NCBI RefSeq assembly: GCF_002834225.1
Contig: NZ_NNSR01000032.1
Location: 1 to 64,000 of the forward strand
Origin: Ruminococcus bromii
GTDB taxonomy: Bacteria; Bacillota; Clostridia; Oscillospirales; Acutalibacteraceae
Length of the DNA: 64,000 bases
Reading direction: 5' to 3'
Made by a program: the position numbers and the translations under genes. The notes under the pieces were generated by a model that was not told the origin of the DNA, searched no databases, and saw nothing but the letters and a program-made list of their open reading frames with translations. Shown here piece after piece: positions 53,301 to 59,983 of this stretch. The first letter of the stretch is position 1. Each line of letters starts with the position of its first letter.

Positions 53301-53329
53301 ATTTTATACCCTAAACGCACAATTTGCAA
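53301..53329 (-). promoter_or_regulatory. Candidate promoter of the surface-protein locus
   Basis: TTGCAA (53329-53324) and TAAAAT (53306-53301) with a 17-base spacer on the minus strand, 48 bases before the first start codon. The rest of the 53.29-53.62 kb gap is AT-rich and holds only the terminator at 53489-53517. Confidence 0.5.
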
Positions 53330-53488
53330 TATTAATTCTTCGACTGTCACCATTTTTGGATGAATTCACAAGATTTTCACATTTCATTTGTGCAATATTC
53401 TAATTTTTTATTACTTAATCAATATTTTATAAATTTTTGAGTTTTTGTCCTTTATTCATATTGTTCCCTTTAAAATGGCATAAGAAGA

Positions 53489-53517
53489 CAAAAAAGTCCC
53501 TTTATTTAAAGGGACTT
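53489..53517 (-). terminator. Terminator after the LOG/small zinc-binding protein genes
   Basis: AAGTCCCTTT pairs perfectly with AAAGGGACTT around ATTT; T7 follows on the minus strand. It insulates the surface locus from upstream transcription. Confidence 0.88.
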
Positions 53518-53620
53518 TAGGTTTACAATAATAACAAATGACATTTATTAAATTTTAAATAGTTATTACAAATTTGTAACCTGTCTTGTTGTAAATTACT
53601 GTAAGATTGTGTTGCATTAT

Positions 53621-53794
53621 TTAATTTTGCTTTTTGACTATTTTGTATTCATCATAAAGCTGGAAATAGTGACATGAATCTGTGTTCTGTGAAAGAAACC
53701 TTGCCATTTCATCCTCATCAAGGTTGATGCTGCAATAATCGCCAAATTCATCGTCGCTCACAAAGTTTGCACAAAATTCGCATTTGTCAGCCAT
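53621..53794 (-). CDS. Small cysteine-containing protein, possible zinc binder
   Basis: 57 residues from the ATG at 53794, which overlaps the end of the LOG gene by eight bases, suggesting translational coupling. MADKCEFCANFVSDDE has a CxxC pair, followed by DYCSINLDEDEM and DSCHYFQLYDEY. The four Cys and one His could bind a metal. The general pattern matches short uncharacterised proteins of Clostridia; no function is assigned. Confidence 0.65.
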   Translation of the reverse strand: MADKCEFCANFVSDDEFGDYCSINLDEDEMARFLSQNTDSCHYFQLYDEYKIVKKQN

Positions 53795-54380
53795 TCTGCT
53801 CACCGTCCTTTTTGAGAAACCCATATTTATTGTAGGTGAACGGAACATAATTCTCGAGCTGATTAAAAACATCATCTTCGGTATCGGCAATCGTGTAAAG
53901 TCTGTTACAGGCATTGGTCATAAACTTTTCACTTACGGCATTGTCAAGCATCGCAAGCATTGAGTTGTAGTAGCCTTTTACATTGTATATAATGATAGGC
54001 TTTGTGTGTCTGTTAAGCTGCTTTAGTGTGAGAACCTCAAAAAATTCTTCAAAAGTGCCCATACCGCCGGCACAGATTACAAAAGCGTCCGCTTTATCTT
54101 CCATAATACCTTTGCGTTCACGCATTGTATCTGTTACAATAAGTTCGGAGCATTTGTCAAAAACAACACCCACATCAATAAAAAAATCGGGTGTAACTCC
54201 GATTGTGTAACCGCCTGCGCTGTATGCGCCGCGGACGGATGCGCCCATAATCCCGTATTTTCCCGCACCGAAAACAAGGTTGTAGCCCTTTTCGGCAATT
54301 CTCTTGCCGAGATGCTCGGCAGATTCAAGATAGATTTTGTCAATTTGCTCACTTGATGAGCCAAAAACACATATATTCAT
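53787..54380 (-). CDS. LOG family protein (TIGR00730-type)
   Basis: 197 residues. A Rossmann-fold lysine-decarboxylase-like/LOG protein; members with activity release free base from nucleoside 5'-monophosphates. The nucleotide loop reads LVFGAGKYGIMGASVRGA. The signature box is ICAGGMGTFEEFFEVLTL (PGGxGTxxE form, with Ala for Pro). The Pro-to-Ala change lies in the catalytic loop, so activity is not certain. It is in an operon with the small cysteine protein. Confidence 0.85.
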   Translation of the reverse strand: MNICVFGSSSEQIDKIYLESAEHLGKRIAEKGYNLVFGAGKYGIMGASVRGAYSAGGYTIGVTPDFFIDVGVVFDKCSELIVTDTMRERKGIMEDKADAFVICAGGMGTFEEFFEVLTLKQLNRHTKPIIIYNVKGYYNSMLAMLDNAVSEKFMTNACNRLYTIADTEDDVFNQLENYVPFTYNKYGFLKKDGEQNG

Positions 54381-54646
54381 ACTTTTTATCCTTTCGCATT
54401 CGCAGCTGCGTTGTATTTTTCTGATTTTGTCTGAAACAACCGTCAGTTATCTGAACTTAGCTTGGATATTGCGACAGTTCGCAGTCATCCGCAATTAGAT
54501 TATACATCTCAAATACACAGCGGTCAAGCAGTCAAAACGACGGCAATACACAATTTACACAGATTTTATTTTATCAAAACAATCGTAAACACAAGCATTA
54601 TTAACAAATAATTTACTATTCATTTTATTCAACGGAGGGTATATTT

Positions 54647-56056
54647 ATGTCTGCTACTTCTTCAAAACTCAAAAATCCGAACGATTCTGTTATGAATCAA
54701 AGAGTAATAAAGCTTGCATGGCCGATATTTTTACAGCTGTTGCTCGGCGTTTCACTCGGCTATGTTGACACGATTATGCTTTCAAACTACAACAGTACCG
54801 CAGTTGGGGCAATTGGCAACGCCAATCAGGTCCTCGGCTTTTTGACCCTTGCCTTTAACATTATATCAAGTGCAACCGGCATTATCGTCAGCCAGTACCT
54901 TGGTGCAGGCAAAAAAGAAAAGATGAATATGATTTACACGGTTGCATTGTCATTCAACTTTGTGCTGAGTATTGTAATCAGCCTTGTTGTTTTCATATTC
55001 AGCCGAAATCTGCTTGAGGCAATGCAGGTGCCTGCGGCAATGCTTGACGAATCCGATATGTATATGCGAATAGTCGGCGGTACAATCTTTACTCAGGCGC
55101 TTATCAACGCTTTTAACTCAATTTTTGCAAGCAACGGCAAAACCGTTTTCGGTATGATTATCGGTCTTGGAATGAACATTATCAATATCTGCGGAAATGC
55201 TCTTTTGCTCTACGGACCGCTTCAGGTTCTCGGACTCGGTGCGTCGGGTGCGGCTGTTTCCACATGCGGAAGCAGAGTTATTGCGGTAATTGCATCTGTT
55301 ATATACTTCTACACGGTTATCAAAGGCAAGTTCAGCCTTAAATATCTTCGCCCGTTTCCGTATGATGTTCTCAAAAGCCTTCTTAAACTCGGCATTCCGA
55401 CAGCAGGCGAGAACATTTCCTACGACTGTTCACAGCTGTTTTTACAGGCATTCATCAATACAATGGGTATCGTTGCAATCAACGCAAAAATCTACGCAAA
55501 TATGCTTTCAATGTTCACATATATGATTGCTCTTGCCGCTGCAAATGCAACACAGATTATTGTGGGTCACAGCATAGGCGCTCACGATTACGATTTTGCA
55601 TACCGCAGGGTGCTGAAAACTTTGCGTTTCGGTATGATAATTTCAATCTCGGTTGCAATTATAAACTGGTTGATTTCGCCATTTACACTCGGACTTTTCA
55701 CAGGCGACAAGGCGGTTATCGCACTCGGTTCAACGGTTATGTTCATTGCAATTATTTTAGAATTTGGCAGAACAACAAACCTTGTTATCATCAACAGTAT
55801 GAAAGCCGCCGGTGATGTTAAGTTTCCGACTGCACTTGCTATCTTTTCGATGTGGATTTTGAGCGTCGGACTCGGTTGGCTGCTCGGCATTTTCTTTGGA
55901 ATGGGACTTACGGGAATTTGGATTGCTATGGCGGCAGATGAGATTTTCAGAGGTGTTGTCGTGCTTATCCGCTGGATAAAAGGCGGTTGGAGAGGCAAAC
56001 GAGTGGTGCTTGAAGAAAAAACAAACTCAAACGGAACGGCAAAGGCTACGGCATAA
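54647..56056 (+). CDS. MATE-family efflux transporter
   Basis: 469 residues with about 12 membrane helices in two related halves, as in MATE cation/drug antiporters (RVIKLAWPIFLQLLLGVSLG, then IGNANQVLGFLTLAFNIISSATGIIVSQYLGAG). The C-terminus is a short basic-acidic tail. The exported compound is unknown. GGAGG upstream. A nucleotidyltransferase-like gene follows after 43 bases on the same strand. Confidence 0.9.
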   Translation: MSATSSKLKNPNDSVMNQRVIKLAWPIFLQLLLGVSLGYVDTIMLSNYNSTAVGAIGNANQVLGFLTLAFNIISSATGIIVSQYLGAGKKEKMNMIYTVALSFNFVLSIVISLVVFIFSRNLLEAMQVPAAMLDESDMYMRIVGGTIFTQALINAFNSIFASNGKTVFGMIIGLGMNIINICGNALLLYGPLQVLGLGASGAAVSTCGSRVIAVIASVIYFYTVIKGKFSLKYLRPFPYDVLKSLLKLGIPTAGENISYDCSQLFLQAFINTMGIVAINAKIYANMLSMFTYMIALAAANATQIIVGHSIGAHDYDFAYRRVLKTLRFGMIISISVAIINWLISPFTLGLFTGDKAVIALGSTVMFIAIILEFGRTTNLVIINSMKAAGDVKFPTALAIFSMWILSVGLGWLLGIFFGMGLTGIWIAMAADEIFRGVVVLIRWIKGGWRGKRVVLEEKTNSNGTAKATA

Positions 56057-56099
56057 TCCGACAAAAGATATGATACCATATAACGAAAGGGAATAAACT

Positions 56100-56915
56100 A
56101 TGAACTTTACGGAATACAATGTTAATGATAAAAACCTCGAAGAAATTTTGCTTGCACTCAAGTCGCTTGATGCGGTTGAGGCTGTCGCACTCGGAGGCTC
56201 CCGTTCAACAGGCGAAGCCGATGAAAATTCAGACTATGATATTTATGTTTACTGCTCAGAAATACCGACCGGCAAAACAAGAGAAAATCTTCTGGGAAAA
56301 TACTGCTCCGTTGCCGAATTTGGCAATCACTACTGGGAGAGCGAAGACAACACGGTTATGAACAACGGTACTCCTGTTGACATAATCTACCGCGAAATTG
56401 ACAGGTTCGGCGGATATATTGATACGGTAATCAAAGGCGGCAAGGCTTTTAACGGCTATACAACCGCATTTTGGCACAACATCAGGAACAGCAAGGTTCT
56501 CTTTGACAAGACAGGGACTTTTACAAAATTCAGAGATATGGCGCAGATTGACTATCCCGAAAATCTCCGCAGAGCTATTATCAAAAACAACCGCAGCCTT
56601 TTGAGCGGAAAGCTTCCGTCATATGACAGGCAGATTAAGAAAATGCAGGAGCGCGGTGATATCGTCAGCGTCAATCACAGAATCACGGCATTCCTCGAAA
56701 GCTATTTTGATGTTATCTTTGCACTCAACCGTCAGACACACCCCGGTGAGAAAAGACAGGTTCAGCTCTGCAAAAAGTATTGTACCCTCTTGCCGAAGAA
56801 TTTTGAAGAAAACATAAACGCTCTTATGAAGTCAATCTCAGACGGCGGTTCATACGAAATCGTCACAGCAATGGTCAATAACCTTGATGAAATTCTTAAT
56901 GATGAATTCAAATAA
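56100..56915 (+). CDS. Nucleotidyltransferase-domain protein
   Basis: 271 residues. The N-terminal domain shows the pol-beta superfamily signature LGGSRSTGEADENSDYDIYVYC, with the GS and DxD residues intact, and a third acidic residue in NGTPVDIIYREID. The C-terminal half is helical and resembles DUF4037-type partners. Members transfer NMP groups to small molecules (including aminoglycosides) or to protein partners. The neighbour is a MATE pump, so a joint resistance role is possible but not shown. Confidence 0.82.
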   Translation: MNFTEYNVNDKNLEEILLALKSLDAVEAVALGGSRSTGEADENSDYDIYVYCSEIPTGKTRENLLGKYCSVAEFGNHYWESEDNTVMNNGTPVDIIYREIDRFGGYIDTVIKGGKAFNGYTTAFWHNIRNSKVLFDKTGTFTKFRDMAQIDYPENLRRAIIKNNRSLLSGKLPSYDRQIKKMQERGDIVSVNHRITAFLESYFDVIFALNRQTHPGEKRQVQLCKKYCTLLPKNFEENINALMKSISDGGSYEIVTAMVNNLDEILNDEFK

Positions 56916-56919
56916 AAAA

Positions 56920-56947
56920 AGCGGTGTCGGAAAGTTCCGTCACCGCT
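56920..56947. terminator. Bidirectional terminator after the nucleotidyltransferase gene
   Basis: AGCGGTGTCGGAA pairs with TTCCGTCACCGCT with one mismatch. A7 precedes it, giving T7 on the minus strand, and TTTT follows on the plus strand. Confidence 0.75.
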
Positions 56948-56982
56948 CAGCATTTTCAGCCATATAAAATTCAAATGGAATA

Positions 56983-57011
56983 TTGACATTGCTTTTTGCA
57001 TAATATATAAT
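56983..57011 (+). promoter_or_regulatory. Promoter of the putative antitoxin RNA
   Basis: TTGACA (56983-56988) and TATAAT (57006-57011), both exact, with a 17-base spacer. There is no plus-strand protein gene behind it, only about 100 bases to a terminator. Confidence 0.8.
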
Positions 57012-57017
57012 AAGAAC

Positions 57018-57113
57018 ACAAGGAAAACCGTTAAAAGCGGTTAGTCCCAAAGTTTTAAAACGAATATAAAATAATCGTCCGATATTTGAGGCTGTCGGGC
57101 GATTATTTTTTTA
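57018..57113 (+). ncRNA. Putative antisense RNA of a type I toxin-antitoxin locus
   Basis: About 96 bases from the perfect promoter to a hairpin with T7. It encodes no credible peptide. Its 5' part carries ACAAGGAA and an AACCG/CGGTT hairpin with GCGGTTAG; the same ACAAGGAA and GCGGTTAG occur at the start of the facing toxin transcript. Its 3' end overlaps the end of the toxin coding region and the shared terminator in antisense. Confidence 0.6.
57070..57112. terminator. Shared terminator of the convergent small RNAs
   Basis: AATAATCGTCCGA pairs with TCGGGCGATTATT (one G-T pair), then T7 on the plus strand. On the minus strand the T stretch is weaker. The toxin stop codon lies inside its right arm. 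Confidence 0.8.
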
Positions 57114-57174
57114 TGCTATTGATGACTTCTGCGAGTGCTATAAGTAAAATTATCAGCAAAACCGATTCAGTCAT
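57103..57174 (-). CDS. Putative type I toxin, 23-residue hydrophobic peptide
   Basis: ATG at 57174, GGGGG site eight bases upstream. The peptide is MTESVLLIILLIALAEVI followed by NSIKK: one membrane helix with a basic end, the shape of Fst/holin-like type I toxins. The ribosome site is the right arm of a CTCCC-GAAA-GGGGG hairpin (57196-57183) that should hide it, a known way to delay toxin translation. A perfect promoter lies upstream and a facing antisense RNA downstream. An earlier out-of-frame ATG would give only three codons. Confidence 0.65.
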   Translation of the reverse strand: MTESVLLIILLIALAEVINSIKK

Positions 57175-57234
57175 GCATATCACCCCCTTTCGGGAGTGCT
57201 AACCGCCTTAAACTTCCTTGTATTCTCGTATCAT

Positions 57235-57263
57235 ATTGTATCAAGCTGAAATTGCGATGTCAA
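57235..57263 (-). promoter_or_regulatory. Promoter of the putative toxin RNA
   Basis: TTGACA (57263-57258) and TACAAT (57240-57235) on the minus strand with a 17-base spacer, about 60 bases before the peptide start. Confidence 0.8.
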
Positions 57264-57287
57264 CCATAGATAAATACTACGCTTACT

Positions 57288-58220
57288 TCAGGCTCCGTAT
57301 CTATACATCTCACCAAAAATCTCTTTTGCCGTAACTGCATTGTCGGTTATGGCATTTTTTAATTCGGTGATATTGTCAAACTTTTTTTCGGGACGAATGA
57401 AATCAAGCAGACGGACATCGGCTGTCTGACCGTATATTTCACCACCGTGAAAGTCAGGCATCCATGTTTCGCTCAAAAGTTTCGTTCCGCCGACTGTCGG
57501 CTTTACACCGATATTAGTCACACCGCAATAGACCTTTCCGTCTTCAAGCGTAACGGCAGACGCATAAACGCCGTATTTCGGCACGGCAAGATTTTCGGGA
57601 AGTTTCTGATTGATTGTCGGAGTGCCGAGTTCTCTGCCGAGTCTTTTTCCGTGGGTGATCACGGCAGAAAATCCAAAATGCGAACACAAAAGCTTGTTTG
57701 CACGGCGGATGTTTCCCTCGCTCACAAGCAGACGGATAAGTGTTGACGAAACAACATCGCCATCGTCACGCTCAGGCTCTATCACTTTAAGCTCCGTGCC
57801 ATTTTCATCACAAAGCTTTTTGAGCAAATCGGTATCGCCTTCGCCGTTTTTTCCGAAACGATAGTTAAAACCGCAGACAACAAATTTTGCGTTGAGGTTG
57901 CCGAAAATAATTTTCTCGACAAAGTCCTTTGCAGACATATTCATCAGCTTTTTGAAATCAAGGCTGAAGGTATGTTCAATACCCAGGCTTTCAAGCGTTT
58001 TCAGCTTATCTTCCGTTGTCATAAGCGCACCATTAGAAGATTTTCCGAGAACCTCCTTCGGGCTTTGAGCAAATGTAAAGCACACGGGCAAAAGTCCGTT
58101 TTTCTTCTGCTCAACAGCCGAGAGAATAACCCTTCGGTGTCCCTTGTGAAGTCCGTCAAAAAATCCGAGAGCAACGGCAGTATTCAATTTTTCGTGTTCT
58201 GAAACAGTAAAATTCTGCAT
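57288..58220 (-). CDS. ribF: Bifunctional riboflavin kinase / FAD synthetase
   Basis: 310 residues. The N-terminal nucleotidyltransferase domain (about 1-180) has ALGFFDGLHKGHRRVIL and VVCGFNYRFGKNGEGD. The C-terminal kinase domain (about 185-305) has HGKRLGRELGTPTINQ and GVTNIGVKPTVGG. It makes FMN and then FAD from riboflavin. No FMN riboswitch is present: it starts 20 bases after a Nudix gene and is cotranscribed with it. Confidence 0.94.
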   Translation of the reverse strand: MQNFTVSEHEKLNTAVALGFFDGLHKGHRRVILSAVEQKKNGLLPVCFTFAQSPKEVLGKSSNGALMTTEDKLKTLESLGIEHTFSLDFKKLMNMSAKDFVEKIIFGNLNAKFVVCGFNYRFGKNGEGDTDLLKKLCDENGTELKVIEPERDDGDVVSSTLIRLLVSEGNIRRANKLLCSHFGFSAVITHGKRLGRELGTPTINQKLPENLAVPKYGVYASAVTLEDGKVYCGVTNIGVKPTVGGTKLLSETWMPDFHGGEIYGQTADVRLLDFIRPEKKFDNITELKNAITDNAVTAKEIFGEMYRYGA

Positions 58221-58240
58221 ATATATTTCCTATGATTAAA

Positions 58241-58786
58241 TTAAATTTTACCGCTTTTCAAAAGTGCGGCAGTCTTTAAAACGGCAATCTGTGTTTTGGA
58301 GTCGGGAATCATATTGTTAAGCACCATTTCAACGGCTTTGTTGAGGGAGATTTTTTCAACATTCAAAAACTCACCCTCGTCAAGCCTTTGCTCACCCTGT
58401 GACTTTACCCGACAGGCATAAAGATGGATAATTTCCGATGTGTATCCGGGGGACGGATAGACCTGACCGAGAGAAATGTAGGAGTAGCCCTCAAGTCCCG
58501 TTTCTTCAAGAAGCTCACGCTTTCCGTTTTCAAGCGGAGTAGAACCCTTTTCAAGCTTGCCGGCAGGAAGCTCAAGCACAACCTCCTTGTACGGATAGCG
58601 AAACTGCTTTACAAAAGAAAGGTTATTGTCCTCATCAAGAGCGGCAACGCATACTCCGCCCGGATGATTGACAACCTCCCTCTTTGACCTTTTACCGTCA
58701 GGAAGCTCCACTTCGTCAAGGACTATATGCAGGACTCTGCCGTCAAAAATTTTCTTGCTGTCAAGAGTTTTTTCAAAAAGCTCCAT
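58241..58786 (-). CDS. Nudix hydrolase, ADP-ribose pyrophosphatase type
   Basis: 181 residues. The Nudix box is intact: GSTPLENGKRELLEETGL (GX5EX7REUXEEXGU). The preceding FRYPYKEVVLELPAGKLE is typical of ADP-ribose pyrophosphatases (NudF type), which hydrolyse ADP-ribose to AMP and ribose-5-phosphate. First gene of an operon with ribF. Confidence 0.92.
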   Translation of the reverse strand: MELFEKTLDSKKIFDGRVLHIVLDEVELPDGKRSKREVVNHPGGVCVAALDEDNNLSFVKQFRYPYKEVVLELPAGKLEKGSTPLENGKRELLEETGLEGYSYISLGQVYPSPGYTSEIIHLYACRVKSQGEQRLDEGEFLNVEKISLNKAVEMVLNNMIPDSKTQIAVLKTAALLKSGKI

Positions 58787-58837
58787 AATTATGCCTCCGT
58801 TTTAAAGATTGAATTATCGAAAGGAAAGGATTTTGTT

Positions 58838-59731
58838 ATGACCGATTATAATGTTTTTCCCGATTACAAAACGCGCAAGGAAATAATAAACGGACTTTGC
58901 GGGAAATACAAATTTATCAAGCACTGCTTTGCAGGAAAAAGCGTGTGCGGAAGAGGTATTGATGTTCTGCACATCGGCAACACCAAGAATCGTGTGCTAT
59001 ACTGCGGCGGTTTTCACGGTTCGGAGTACCTCACTGTGCTTGCCTTGCTGAAATTCTTTGAAGAATGTTGTCAGGCTATGCAAAACGATAATCCTGTCGG
59101 CGAATACAAAATCGGAAATTTTTTAAGCATTCGCGGACTTACGATTGTGCCTTGCGTGAATCCCGACGGCACGGAAATTGCCCTGCACGGCAGTGACGCC
59201 GCATTCAAATACAAACCGCTTGTCGAAAAGGTCTGCACCGATACATATAAATGGCAGGCAAACGCCCGTGGAGTTGACATCAACCACAACTTCAATGCGG
59301 GTTGGTGCAGACTTAAACAGCTTGAATTAAAGAACAATATCAAGTGTCCTGCGCCGACGAGATTCGGCGGAAATCATCCCGAAAGCGAACCCGAAACAAA
59401 GGCACTGACAACACTTTGCCGTAATATTGACTTTGAACGGGCAATCGCTCTGCACAGTCAGGGACGGGAAATTTACTGCTCATTCGGCAGACATACACCC
59501 GTTCTGAGCTTTCGGCTTGCGTCAATGTTCTCACAGGCAAGCGGCTACAACATAGCCTTTCCCGAGGAGATTGCCACAGGCGGCGGCTTTAAGGATTGGT
59601 TCATCGAAAAATTCCGCCGACCTGCCCTCACCGTAGAAATGGGGCTCGGCAAAAATCCCCTCCCCCTCTCCGACTTTGAAGAAGAATACAAAATCCTGCG
59701 AAGCATCCTCTGTCTCGGAGCGGTGGTTTAA
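58838..59731 (+). CDS. M14-family zinc carboxypeptidase
   Basis: 297 residues from the ATG at 58838, with AAGGAAAGGA upstream; the longer frame overlaps the Nudix gene and lacks a site. Zinc ligands: HGSEYL (His and Glu) and the later LHSQGR (His). Substrate-binding ARGVDINHNFNAGW and catalytic LTVEMGLG (Glu) are present. It resembles gamma-D-glutamyl-diaminopimelate peptidases that trim murein peptides. There is no signal peptide or LysM domain, so it may act inside the cell on recycled wall peptides. Confidence 0.88.
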   Translation: MTDYNVFPDYKTRKEIINGLCGKYKFIKHCFAGKSVCGRGIDVLHIGNTKNRVLYCGGFHGSEYLTVLALLKFFEECCQAMQNDNPVGEYKIGNFLSIRGLTIVPCVNPDGTEIALHGSDAAFKYKPLVEKVCTDTYKWQANARGVDINHNFNAGWCRLKQLELKNNIKCPAPTRFGGNHPESEPETKALTTLCRNIDFERAIALHSQGREIYCSFGRHTPVLSFRLASMFSQASGYNIAFPEEIATGGGFKDWFIEKFRRPALTVEMGLGKNPLPLSDFEEEYKILRSILCLGAVV

Positions 59732-59795
59732 AAATTTCATTTCATTGTATTTACAGCACTGAACACATATTGTTTGGTGCTGTTTTTAATTAAAA

Positions 59796-59902
59796 GGGCG
59801 CGTTAAGGGCGCGTTAAACACACATTTGGGCGCATTAAGGGCGCGTTAAACACACATTTGGGCGCATTAAGGACGCGTTAAACACACATTTGGGCGCGTT
59901 AA
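59796..59902. repeat. Tandem 32-bp repeat, about 3.3 copies
   Basis: Three 32-base units (GGGCGCATTAAGGGCGCGTT then AAACACACATTT), differing at two or three positions, and a partial fourth. Each unit itself contains GGGCGC(G/A)TTAA twice. No gene is seen. It lies between the carboxypeptidase and the asparagine synthetase genes. Confidence 0.9.
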
Positions 59903-59931
59903 AATTATTCCTAACATTTTCTGATATAATT

Positions 59932-59960
59932 CAAGGGCAACCTCGGTTGCCCTTGTTTAT
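59932..59960 (+). terminator. Terminator downstream of the carboxypeptidase gene
   Basis: CAAGGGCAACC pairs perfectly with GGTTGCCCTTG around two bases, followed by TTTATTTTGTT on the plus strand. Confidence 0.7.
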
Positions 59961-59983
59961 TTTGTTATTTTTAATAACTTTGA

